Virus record (IMG/VR): IMGVR_UViG_3300032011_000113
Coordinates: 1-25,742 of that record
DNA: 25,742 nucleotides
Source of the DNA: a virus
Strand: one strand, 5' to 3'
Positions 1 to 5,228 of this stretch are shown one piece after another. The notes beneath the pieces are model-generated. The model was not told the DNA's origin. It saw only the letters and a list, made by a program, of their open reading frames with translations, and searched no databases. Positions within the stretch are counted from its first letter, which is position 1. Every line of letters starts with the position of its first letter. The position numbers and the translations under genes were made by a program.

Positions 1-51
1 CCTGATTACGCAGGATTTGATTCGTTCTTAGAAAAGAATTTAATAGCATAA
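1..51 (+). CDS. 3' end of an upstream gene (partial)
   Basis: An open frame runs from the window edge to a TAA at 49-51. It encodes the last 16 residues of a protein, PDYAGFDSFLEKNLIA. The stop falls just before the AGGAG of the next gene, the same tight packing seen throughout the window. That spacing is the main reason to believe it is real. The fragment is too short to assign a family. Confidence 0.45.
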   Translation, partial: PDYAGFDSFLEKNLIA

Positions 52-61
52 GGAGTTTAAT

Positions 62-301
62 ATGGAATATAAAGAAATATTAGATAAACTCATAGAGATA
101 GAAGGTCAGTTAGATGACGCTATGAACACTCTACCGGAGTATAATTCTAATGTAGATTCACAAGGTTATATAGATGGTGCTAGGTGTGATTTGTATCATT
201 TAAAAGATGAGATTGAAAAATCTATACTGGATGAGAATAGAGTTATATCTGGAGAAGAACTGGAAGAAGTTCTACATCACCCACCTGTAAGTTTGTTATA
301 G
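62..301 (+). CDS. Small acidic hypothetical protein
   Basis: This gene encodes a 79-residue acidic protein of unknown function. The ATG is preceded by a strong AAGGAG ribosome site (about 51-56) at good spacing, so the start is secure. The sequence is mostly predicted helix, with charged heptad-like stretches around residues 1-20 and 45-70, no cysteine cluster and no hydrophobic segment. It resembles the many small acidic proteins of phage early regions. Its TAG stop shares the final G with the GTG start of the next gene (TAGTG), so the two are probably translated together. No function is proposed. Confidence 0.75.
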   Translation: MEYKEILDKLIEIEGQLDDAMNTLPEYNSNVDSQGYIDGARCDLYHLKDEIEKSILDENRVISGEELEEVLHHPPVSLL

Positions 302-846
302 TGTATTGTAAAGCTTGTACAACAGAGTTGGATTCATCACGAGTCCAACTCGGTTTATATACTTGTATCGATTGTTCCGATACACAAAAGTATTCAGCAC
401 ATATTGTCTATCCACATAAAACAGGTTCGGTTGTCCAACCTGTCCAAGAAGATACTAAAAGAAATATTCAGAGATTAGACCGAAGGTCTGCTAATGGTGG
501 ACGAACTGCTAAAGGTATTTATGCGGATAACAGTTGGGATAGATGGTTGGAAAGGTATTATGCTAATATATATAGTAAAGAGCCAACGAAAAAATCTTTA
601 AAAAAAATCTCTCAAAAGTTCTCTCATATGGAAAATGAATCACTATACCAACTCGTGGTAAAAGAATATATGGATTATGGTTATCAAAGGGCACAAAACA
701 AAGTTAATGAGTTGTATGATCAAGACAAAATATCTTTAGTACAGAAAGGTAAGATGATGGATAACTTGTCTAAGTTTCAAATGATGACCAGTAAAGAAAA
801 AAAGTTTTTTAAGAAAATAGAAATAAATAGTGGCTCTGATTCTTAG
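301..846 (+). CDS. Zinc-ribbon protein of unknown function
   Basis: This 181-residue protein has an N-terminal zinc-binding ribbon: C3-x2-C6 and C22-x2-C25, separated by 15 residues. The Cys pairs begin right after the start, which supports the GTG at 301 even though no clear ribosome site precedes it; TAGTG overlap with the upstream stop suggests translational coupling. After the ribbon comes a conserved-looking stretch with YPHKTG (about residues 37-42) and RRSANGGRTAKG (about 61-72), then a basic helical C-terminal half ending in a lysine-rich segment. That arrangement fits a nucleic-acid- or polymerase-binding accessory protein, but this is inference. No enzymatic motif was seen. Confidence 0.75.
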   Translation: MYCKACTTELDSSRVQLGLYTCIDCSDTQKYSAHIVYPHKTGSVVQPVQEDTKRNIQRLDRRSANGGRTAKGIYADNSWDRWLERYYANIYSKEPTKKSLKKISQKFSHMENESLYQLVVKEYMDYGYQRAQNKVNELYDQDKISLVQKGKMMDNLSKFQMMTSKEKKFFKKIEINSGSDS

Positions 847-913
847 TCCTCACAGATTAATGACTTAAAGATGAGGGGTCACTATTTATTAATAACAATG
901 GAAGGAAGAACAT
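847..913 (+). other. Intergenic leader of the lytic transglycosylase gene
   Basis: This 67-base gap holds a short CCTCA/TGAGG inverted repeat (848-852 with about 871-875), a copy of the TATTTATTAATA motif (883-894), and a purine-rich ribosome site GGAAGGAAGAA (900-910) placed just before the ATG at 914. The inverted repeat is too short to call a terminator. Confidence 0.5.
883..894 (+). promoter_or_regulatory. TATTTATTAATA motif, copy 1 (candidate late promoter element)
   Basis: TATTTATTAATA ends 19 bases before the ATG of the lytic transglycosylase. The identical 12-mer occurs at 5210-5221 and variants at 3777-3788 and 25472-25483, each just before a gene start. A late-promoter -10 element is the simplest reading. 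It is not the T4 consensus TATAAATA on this strand, however (its reverse complement contains ATAAATA), so the role is unproven. Confidence 0.35.
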
Positions 914-1489
914 ATGTTAACCGACAATAGACTACACTTTTTACTAGGTGTTTTATTAACTTCTTTATCAGTAGTAATGTATAAAGAAATAACACATAAG
1001 CCACCTATAGTTCAAACCAAAACAGAAACCATAGTTCATATGGTTAGCGATCCTATAATCAGGGGTAACTTTGAGATGGAATCGGAAGAGATTAATTCAT
1101 CATTAAATAAATCTAAACTCAAACACCTATTGATTTATATAAACGCATTATGTGATGAGTATGGTATGGATTATGAAATGGTTAAAGCCGTGATACAAAC
1201 TGAATCAAGTTGGAATCACAAAGCAGTATCAGAGAGTGGTGCTATTGGATTAATGCAAGTATTACCATCAACTGCCTGGGATGAATTCAAAACATCTAAA
1301 GATGATTTATACGATCCTTATGTTAATGTAACGGTGGGTATTAAATACTTATCTTACTTGAATGAACACTTTGATGATATGGATGCTACACTTACGGCTT
1401 ATAGTCACGGTCCTACTGTTACGAAAAAATATAGTTCAAAGTATATTAAGAATAACTTTTATGTAAAGAGAGTATATAAGAATTTATAA
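914..1489 (+). CDS. Membrane-anchored lytic transglycosylase (SLT domain)
   Basis: This 191-residue peptidoglycan lyase belongs to the soluble lytic transglycosylase type, which cuts the MurNAc-GlcNAc bond to give 1,6-anhydro-MurNAc ends. A hydrophobic segment at residues 8-22 (FLLGVLLTSLSVVMY) would be an uncleaved signal anchor that exports the domain. The catalytic domain spans about 68-185. It has the general acid E97 in QTESSW, then SGAIGLMQVLPSTA (108-121), and AYSHGP (162-167) in place of the usual AYNAGP. The start follows an excellent GGAAGGA ribosome site. The likely role is host wall opening at exit or entry. No holin was recognised beside it. The spike protein at 5624 lacks a T4-gp5-type lysozyme domain, so this is the only muralytic enzyme seen in the window. 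Confidence 0.88.
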   Translation: MLTDNRLHFLLGVLLTSLSVVMYKEITHKPPIVQTKTETIVHMVSDPIIRGNFEMESEEINSSLNKSKLKHLLIYINALCDEYGMDYEMVKAVIQTESSWNHKAVSESGAIGLMQVLPSTAWDEFKTSKDDLYDPYVNVTVGIKYLSYLNEHFDDMDATLTAYSHGPTVTKKYSSKYIKNNFYVKRVYKNL

Positions 1490-1507
1490 TAACTGGGAAA
1501 TAGAATC

Positions 1508-2002
1508 ATGCATCTTAAAAAATATATAGTAGAAGTACCTAACTTTCCAATACAGGGTGTGAACTTTAAAGACATATCTCCGTTACTAGCAGACCACAGA
1601 ACATTTAGGTCGGCAATTGTAGATATGGGTAGGTTAGTTGTAAATCCCGATTATTGGATTGGTATAGATGCTCGTGGATTCATATTTGCCTCGGCACTTT
1701 CGATGGTCTTTGGTGGTGGAGTTGTATTATGTAGAAAGAAAGGTAAGTTGCCACCACCCGTAGAATCTGAGTCTTATGCTTTAGAGTATGACACGGCTAC
1801 ATTAGAAATAAAAGAAGGCAAGGGAACTGCCGTCATAGTAGATGATGTACTGGCTACTGGTGGAACATTAAGAGTAGTTAATCATCTGGCAGAAAAGGCT
1901 GGTTATGATGTCAAAGATAATTTGGTATTGATTGATTTAAAATATGTACCAACGGTTGTAGATTTTAATTTAAAAGTAAAAAGTTTAGTCCAGTATGAAT
2001 AG
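1508..2002 (+). CDS. apt: Adenine phosphoribosyltransferase
   Basis: This 164-residue type I phosphoribosyltransferase is close to the usual bacterial APRT length of about 170-180. It should convert adenine and PRPP to AMP and pyrophosphate in the cytoplasm. The N-terminal part has PNFPIQGVNFKDISPLL (11-27), typical of APRT (usually FPKPGI.FRDITPLL). It continues with GIDARGFIFA (52-61), the RKKGKLP loop (76-82), YALEYDTATLEI (90-101) and the PRPP-binding VIVDDVLATGGTL (109-121). All expected motifs are intact. Only a weak GGGAA precedes the ATG. The gene overlaps the following nucleosidase by 8 bases, implying that the two act together: the nucleosidase would release adenine and this enzyme would capture it. 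Another purine base specificity cannot be excluded, but the motifs favour adenine. Confidence 0.9.
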   Translation: MHLKKYIVEVPNFPIQGVNFKDISPLLADHRTFRSAIVDMGRLVVNPDYWIGIDARGFIFASALSMVFGGGVVLCRKKGKLPPPVESESYALEYDTATLEIKEGKGTAVIVDDVLATGGTLRVVNHLAEKAGYDVKDNLVLIDLKYVPTVVDFNLKVKSLVQYE

Positions 2003-2594
2003 GAGAGATGTATTGATAGTATCTGCTCTTGAACAAGAGACGGATGGTCAACTTGGGGAATATAGAGTTTTACATACTGGAGTTGGTAAAGTAAATGCCA
2101 CGATGGGATTAACAAAAGTATTACAAAAGGCACATCTATATTATTTACCACCAATGCCGAAACTTGTTATAAATTATGGAACTGCTGGTAGTAGGGATTT
2201 GCAAATAGGTGAATTAGTCGATTGCACTAAGTTTGTACAGAGAGATATGAATATAACACAATTAGGTTTTTATGAAGGCCAGACACCATTTGAGAGTCCT
2301 AACACTATGCATGTACTATCTACTTCTAAATTCAACCCTATAAAGAAACGGATTGCATGTGGTACAGGAGATAGTTTTGTAGATGATATAAAAAAAGAAA
2401 GTCTTTATGTTCAGGTATTTGATATGGAGGCATATGCTTTGGCAAAAGTATGCCGTGATTATAATGTACCATTCATATCATTTAAGTATATAACTGATAA
2501 TGCAGATAAACATTCCGCTAAGAATTGGGAAGAAAACTGCTCTGATGGAGTTCAATTATTTAAAAGTGAGGTTCTTTCAAATATCAAGTGGTGA
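1995..2594 (+). CDS. Nucleosidase of the MTA/SAH nucleosidase (PNP/UDP phosphorylase) superfamily
   Basis: This 199-residue enzyme probably cleaves the N-glycosidic bond of adenine nucleosides such as methylthioadenosine or S-adenosylhomocysteine. Visible family motifs are SALEQE (10-15, matching the AMEEE strand with the catalytic glutamate), GVGKVNA (29-35), NYGTAGS (60-66), GTGDSFV (123-129), FDMEAYALAKVC (142-153, whose glutamate contacts the ribose hydroxyls in MTA/SAH nucleosidases) and ITDNAD (166-171, position of the purine-binding aspartate). The length is slightly below the 230 typical of MTA/SAH nucleosidases. Two starts are possible: the ATG at 1995, which gives a fuller first strand, or a TTG at 2013 lying 7 bases after a perfect AGGAG at 2001-2005. 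The stop shares a base with the next ATG at 2594. Exact substrate is uncertain; a nucleoside phosphorylase or AMP nucleosidase relative is possible. Confidence 0.82.
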   Translation: MNRRDVLIVSALEQETDGQLGEYRVLHTGVGKVNATMGLTKVLQKAHLYYLPPMPKLVINYGTAGSRDLQIGELVDCTKFVQRDMNITQLGFYEGQTPFESPNTMHVLSTSKFNPIKKRIACGTGDSFVDDIKKESLYVQVFDMEAYALAKVCRDYNVPFISFKYITDNADKHSAKNWEENCSDGVQLFKSEVLSNIKW

Positions 2595-2878
2595 TGTATT
2601 TTGTATTAGGTGTATTAGCACCAATAATTTTAAACTTAATGCATCTTATCATCGGTTTGTATGTAGTTACACAACGAGGTAATTTGATGTCATTAGGGTT
2701 TACTGGTATGGGGTTTTTAACTAAGACCATAGGAATGTTATTTTTAACTTGGTTTGGTGTTGGATACTTAGAATTAGATTTCAGAATATTCGTGCCACTA
2801 CTTACATTCTTTTGGTTCTTCACACACATAGTTGAGGCATTTGTTATTCAACACTATATGAAACAAAATCAAAGTTAG
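2594..2878 (+). CDS. Small three-helix membrane protein
   Basis: This 94-residue, very hydrophobic protein has three probable membrane helices: about residues 3-26, 36-57 and 62-86. Short polar loops (TQRGN near 27-31) and a polar tail (MKQNQS) separate them. The ATG at 2594 overlaps the nucleosidase stop (TGATG); two in-frame GTG codons at 2588 and 2591 are less likely starts. It has no signal of a known transporter, holin or pore family. Size and topology would fit a small integral membrane accessory protein or a holin-like protein, but nothing specific supports either. Tight coupling to the salvage pair is the only clue to its job. Function unknown. Confidence 0.7.
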   Translation: MYFVLGVLAPIILNLMHLIIGLYVVTQRGNLMSLGFTGMGFLTKTIGMLFLTWFGVGYLELDFRIFVPLLTFFWFFTHIVEAFVIQHYMKQNQS

Positions 2879-2882
2879 GTAA

Positions 2883-3338
2883 ATGCCTTTAAGTAGATTT
2901 GGTAGAAGACATAAGAAAACCTTTGGTAAGAAGAAAGAAAAATGGGATGGTAATTTTAGAAAACCACCTAAACCTAATTCTTACTATGTGCAGAAAAAAG
3001 GCATATGTCGTTGGTGTGGTAAAAAGATTATCGAGAATAAGATACACAATACAAGAAAGACTTGGCACCAAGATTGTGCCACAGACTATATGATAATCCA
3101 TCATCCCACAGAAGCTAGAAAACATATATGGAAACGAGATAAAGGTAAGTGTAATGATTGTGGTAAACAATGTACACGGCGCGGATGGGATTTAGACCAT
3201 GTTAAACCATTAATGGAACAGAAGGGATTGAGGGAACATCAATTAGATTGGTCATACTATAAGTTAAATAATATGCAAACACTTTGTCGTCCATGTCATA
3301 AGAAAAAAACTAAACAAGATATGAAAAATAATGCTTGA
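2883..3338 (+). CDS. HNH endonuclease with an extra zinc finger
   Basis: This 151-residue protein has a basic N-terminus (many Lys/Arg in residues 4-30), a first zinc module (C42-x2-C45 with H62 and C65), and a C-terminal HNH domain. The HNH parts are C90-x2-C93, the DH pair in WDLDHVKPL (D105, H106), the central N130 in NNMQTL, and C135-x2-C138-H139. All metal and catalytic residues of a Cys4-type HNH nuclease are present. It could be a free-standing homing nuclease, which are common in T4-like phages, or a nuclease for host DNA breakdown or packaging. The ATG has only AGGT a few bases upstream. It closes the accessory gene run, and the TGA stop lies inside the -35 box of the next promoter. 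Confidence 0.85.
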   Translation: MPLSRFGRRHKKTFGKKKEKWDGNFRKPPKPNSYYVQKKGICRWCGKKIIENKIHNTRKTWHQDCATDYMIIHHPTEARKHIWKRDKGKCNDCGKQCTRRGWDLDHVKPLMEQKGLREHQLDWSYYKLNNMQTLCRPCHKKKTKQDMKNNA

Positions 3339-3363
3339 CATTAATGTTAATTCTATGTATATT
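3335..3363 (+). promoter_or_regulatory. Sigma70-type promoter
   Basis: A perfect -35 box TTGACA (3335-3340) and a -10 box TATATT (3358-3363, 5 of 6 consensus) are separated by exactly 17 bases. Transcription would begin near 3370, in the only long noncoding gap of the window. The -35 box overlaps the stop codon of the HNH gene. It would serve the genes from 3497 onward, including the late sigma factor, using the host's housekeeping RNA polymerase. Confidence 0.7.
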
Positions 3364-3391
3364 ACATCGGATACTTAAACAGGTTATCGTT

Positions 3392-3422
3392 CTCTAAAGA
3401 ATTGAATCTCGATCTTTAAGAG
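3392..3422 (+). other. Stem-loop 1 of the leader
   Basis: CTCTAAAGA (3392-3400) pairs with TCTTT-A-AGAG (3413-3422), forming nine base pairs with one bulged A at 3418 and a 12-base loop. No T-run follows, so it is not a terminator. Confidence 0.45.
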
Positions 3423-3431
3423 GTTCTATAT

Positions 3432-3466
3432 GGGGCATAGTTCTTTCTTCCTTTCTTCTATGCCCC
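3432..3466 (+). other. Stem-loop 2: 9-bp perfect stem with an all-pyrimidine loop
   Basis: GGGGCATAG (3432-3440) and CTATGCCCC (3458-3466) form a perfect nine-pair stem. The 17-base loop (3441-3457) consists only of T and C. The downstream bases are TAAAAATTAAATAA, so a classical rho-independent terminator is not indicated on either strand. In this AT-rich sequence four consecutive G and four C in a stem stand out. The exposed pyrimidine loop could pair with purine-rich ribosome sites or bind a protein. Confidence 0.6.
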
Positions 3467-3496
3467 TAAAAATTAAATAATAATAAGAGGTTAATA

Positions 3497-3748
3497 ATGA
3501 ATAAAAAAATAGATATGGCAGAATTCATGAAAGAGTGTATGCTAACTAATAATGATAAAAAACAAATGAGATCACTTGATAATAAAACAATGAAAACTGA
3601 TCCTAATTACCAAACTAATAAGAGAGTTAATCTTGAATATTATAATGAAGATGAACTCGAAGATATTGGTGTAGATGATTATTCTGATTGTGATGGTCGT
3701 GAAGAATTAGAAACACTTGGTGATGCTGGAATGGATATATATCAATAA
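3497..3748 (+). CDS. Small acidic hypothetical protein
   Basis: This gene encodes an 83-residue protein of unknown function with a basic first half (residues 1-45, rich in Lys and Asn) and a strongly acidic second half (about 50-75, with DELEDIGVDDYSD). AGAGG lies at about 3486-3490, well placed for the ATG. It is the first gene after the sigma70 promoter and structured leader, so it is probably expressed early. Small, charge-polarised proteins in that position are often host-takeover or DNA-mimic factors, but nothing in the sequence identifies a target. Confidence 0.7.
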   Translation: MNKKIDMAEFMKECMLTNNDKKQMRSLDNKTMKTDPNYQTNKRVNLEYYNEDELEDIGVDDYSDCDGREELETLGDAGMDIYQ

Positions 3749-3776
3749 ACCATAAACGATTTTACGAACACGGCAC

Positions 3777-3788
3777 TATTTATGGATA
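3777..3788 (+). promoter_or_regulatory. TATTTAT motif, copy 2
   Basis: TATTTATGGATA matches 10 of 12 positions of TATTTATTAATA and ends one base before the ATG at 3790. The preceding CAC (3774-3776) is also shared with copy 1. If it is a -10 element, the transcript would be leaderless or nearly so for the next gene. Confidence 0.3.
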
Positions 3789-3789
3789 T

Positions 3790-4089
3790 ATGGAAGCAAA
3801 TGAAAAGCAAATCGTAAGAGTTTTAAATAACATTCTTGAAAGAATTGATGATTTAGAATTACAACAAGCACGAAATAGAGAGTTTTCAGCTGTTGTTAAA
3901 AAAAGATTATTGGATTTAAACTCGTTTGTTAATGATGTCCTTGACATTGTTGAAAGTGAAAACTTAGAAGATATAATGTCTAATGAAAAACTTAATAAAT
4001 ATAATGATTTGCGAGAATTAATTGATAACGAATTGGAAGATCAAGAACTTGAGATTGAATTTAAAAATTCAATTGTTGGAGAATCATAG
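3790..4089 (+). CDS. Coiled-coil hypothetical protein
   Basis: This 99-residue, strongly helical, acidic protein has heptad-like leucine and isoleucine spacing over about residues 5-55 (KQIVRVLNNILERIDDLEL) and a second acidic helix near 70-92. It has no cysteine and no membrane segment. A clear ribosome site is lacking: the bases before the ATG belong to the TATTTAT motif, with only GGATA nearby. The ATG at 3782 is out of frame. The TAG stop overlaps the GTG start of the next small gene (TAGTG). Function unknown; oligomerisation is likely. Confidence 0.65.
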   Translation: MEANEKQIVRVLNNILERIDDLELQQARNREFSAVVKKRLLDLNSFVNDVLDIVESENLEDIMSNEKLNKYNDLRELIDNELEDQELEIEFKNSIVGES

Positions 4090-4226
4090 TGCGTGAATTT
4101 TTAATATTTCTCGAAGAGATACGAGAATTATTATTAATGATTGAAGAAGATAAAGATTTTACTTATCTAACTGAAGTCATTGAAAGAGTAGAAGAAGAAC
4201 TAGAGCATATAGAAAAAGAATCTTAA
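4089..4226 (+). CDS. 45-residue hypothetical protein, GTG start
   Basis: This is a short gene: GTG at 4089, TAA at 4224-4226, 45 residues beginning MREFLIFLEEIRELLLMIEE and ending HIEKES. It fills the gap between two genes exactly. The start shares a base with the upstream TAG, and the stop abuts the next start codon. The product is one or two amphipathic helices, very acidic and leucine-rich, like its neighbours. The TAGTG junction is the same as that between the genes at 62 and 301. Evidence is positional and compositional only; function unknown. Confidence 0.55.
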   Translation: MREFLIFLEEIRELLLMIEEDKDFTYLTEVIERVEEELEHIEKES

Positions 4227-4514
4227 TTGTTACATACGATAATAACTATTTTACTTGGAGTTATTGCATCCTTTTTGGGTGTAGTGACTTTCTATGCATT
4301 AAAGAGAATCAATACATACGAAAAAATAATACTAAATTTTAATAATACCATAGACTTAATAAAACATCAACTTAAAGTAATAGACGATAAAGGTACATTT
4401 GAATCCGATGACGAAGTTGGTTTTTTCTTTGAAGAGATAAAACAACTTGGGAATCAATTAGAAGAGTTATTCGAAACCGAGGTTGATGATGAAAAAACGC
4501 AAGAAGAAAAGTAA
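4227..4514 (+). CDS. Small single-pass membrane protein
   Basis: This 95-residue protein has one N-terminal membrane helix (about residues 4-26, IITILLGVIASFLGVVTFYAL) shown here in summary: hydrophobic throughout with two small-residue positions. It is followed by a helical region and an acidic C-terminus with FESDDEVGFFFEEIKQL (about 58-74). The start is a TTG directly after the upstream stop; a start further downstream would delete the membrane helix. The end overlaps the sigma factor gene by 26 bases. The topology suggests a membrane-tethered cytoplasmic domain. Function unknown. Confidence 0.6.
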   Translation: MLHTIITILLGVIASFLGVVTFYALKRINTYEKIILNFNNTIDLIKHQLKVIDDKGTFESDDEVGFFFEEIKQLGNQLEELFETEVDDEKTQEEK

Positions 4515-5193
4515 AATATATTTTGGTACACCAGTTCATGATGCCATTGTAAAATATAACTATGAAGAAGATGTAGAGCTTAGACATAAGATATACACAG
4601 AAGAAATACATGCAGCATTTTTAAAACTTGCTGAGAATATAATTAACACATATAAATTTACTTATTTTGATTATGGATTTAGGGATTTGCAAGAAGAAGT
4701 GGTATCTAATCTTGTAATCAATATGCACAAGTTTGATGAAACAAAGGGTTCAAAGGCCTTTAGTTACTTTAGTGTTGTTGCTAAAAATTATCTTATATTG
4801 AATAATAATGCTAATTATAAAAAACTTAAAATTCATGATAACATTGATACTCTTTATGAACATGGAGTAAACGATAGTGAAATAGAAAAATCACCATCAA
4901 TCGATATATTCATAAAAACAATTACTTATTTTGAAGATCATTTGGAAGAATTATTTCCAAAACAACACGATAAAAATGTAGCGGAGTCAATATTGTATTT
5001 ATGTAGGAATAAAGATAATATTGATAATTTCAATAAAAAAGCTTTATATATAATGATTCGAGAAATGACAGATGTCAAGACATCTAAAATAACTCAAATC
5101 TCTAATGTATTCCGTAAAATATACCCAAAAATACAAGAAGAAATTCTGAGTAAAGGGCATATAGATAACTTAGCTAATACTGGATCTCTATAA
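4489..5193 (+). CDS. gp55: Late-transcription sigma factor, gp55-like
   Basis: This 234-residue protein is probably the phage sigma factor that directs host RNA polymerase to late promoters. The basic N-terminus is followed by YFGTPVHDAIVKYN (about 11-24) and a helical region matching sigma70 region 2. Within it lie LQEEVVSNLVINMHKFD (about 67-83) and KGSKAFSYFSVVAKNYLI (about 86-103), which parallel the F-x-YF-x3-x-N-x-x-I core of T4-like gp55 proteins. The C-terminal half is less conserved. At about 234 residues it is longer than T4 gp55 (185). The ATG at 4489 lies 6 bases after GAGG (4479-4482); an ATG at 4486 and a TTG at 4483 are in the same frame. It sits directly upstream of the baseplate operon. 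Assignment is from motif recognition, not a search; another region-2-like sigma factor is possible. Confidence 0.72.
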   Translation: MKKRKKKSKIYFGTPVHDAIVKYNYEEDVELRHKIYTEEIHAAFLKLAENIINTYKFTYFDYGFRDLQEEVVSNLVINMHKFDETKGSKAFSYFSVVAKNYLILNNNANYKKLKIHDNIDTLYEHGVNDSEIEKSPSIDIFIKTITYFEDHLEELFPKQHDKNVAESILYLCRNKDNIDNFNKKALYIMIREMTDVKTSKITQISNVFRKIYPKIQEEILSKGHIDNLANTGSL

Positions 5194-5202
5194 CTTTCTA
5201 AT

Positions 5203-5226
5203 CATTCTATATTTATTAATAGAATG
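5203..5226 (+). other. 8-bp inverted repeat just before a start codon
   Basis: CATTCTAT (5203-5210) and ATAGAATG (5219-5226) form a perfect eight-pair stem around ATTTATTA. It ends two bases before the ATG at 5229 and contains copy 3 of the TATTTATTAATA motif. It could be an operator dyad over a promoter or an RNA hairpin at the 5' end of the message. No ribosome site is visible between it and the ATG. Confidence 0.5.
5210..5221 (+). promoter_or_regulatory. TATTTATTAATA motif, copy 3 (candidate late promoter element)
   Basis: This copy is identical over 12 bases to copy 1 at 883-894. It lies between the late sigma factor gene and the first gene of the baseplate operon, where a late promoter would be expected, and ends 7 bases before the ATG at 5229. 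Confidence 0.4.
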
Positions 5227-5228
5227 TT

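Larger units (their letters stand above)
3364..3496 (+). other. Noncoding leader or small RNA region with two stem-loops
   Basis: This 133-base stretch has no convincing gene. It starts at the expected transcription start of the 3335-3363 promoter and ends at an AGAGG ribosome site (about 3486-3490) for the gene at 3497. It holds stem-loop 1 (3392-3422) and stem-loop 2 (3432-3466), 9 bases apart. It may be a structured 5' leader or a separate small RNA. No riboswitch family was recognised. Confidence 0.5.

Noticed and set aside
847-877. Terminator or attenuator from the CCTCA/TGAGG repeat
   Set aside because: Only about five pairs, a loop of nearly 20 bases and no T-run.
1508-2594. NAD+-rebuilding (anti-depletion) pathway
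   Set aside because: APRT and a nucleosidase do not include the ADP-ribose pyrophosphorylation or nicotinamide-joining steps, and no such gene is nearby.
1903-2829. Minus-strand open frames opposite apt, the nucleosidase and the membrane protein
   Set aside because: They mirror well-supported + strand genes, lack ribosome sites and show no family motifs.
3432-3480. Rho-independent terminator at stem-loop 2
   Set aside because: No T-run follows the stem on either strand, and the 17-base loop is too long for a typical terminator.
3339-3496. tRNA gene in the noncoding gap
   Set aside because: The two stem-loops do not form a cloverleaf; no T-arm or acceptor stem is present.
3941-3977. TTGACA (3941-3946) and TATAAT (3972-3977) inside the 3790 gene
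   Set aside because: The spacing is 25 bases, far from 17, and the pair lies inside a coding region.
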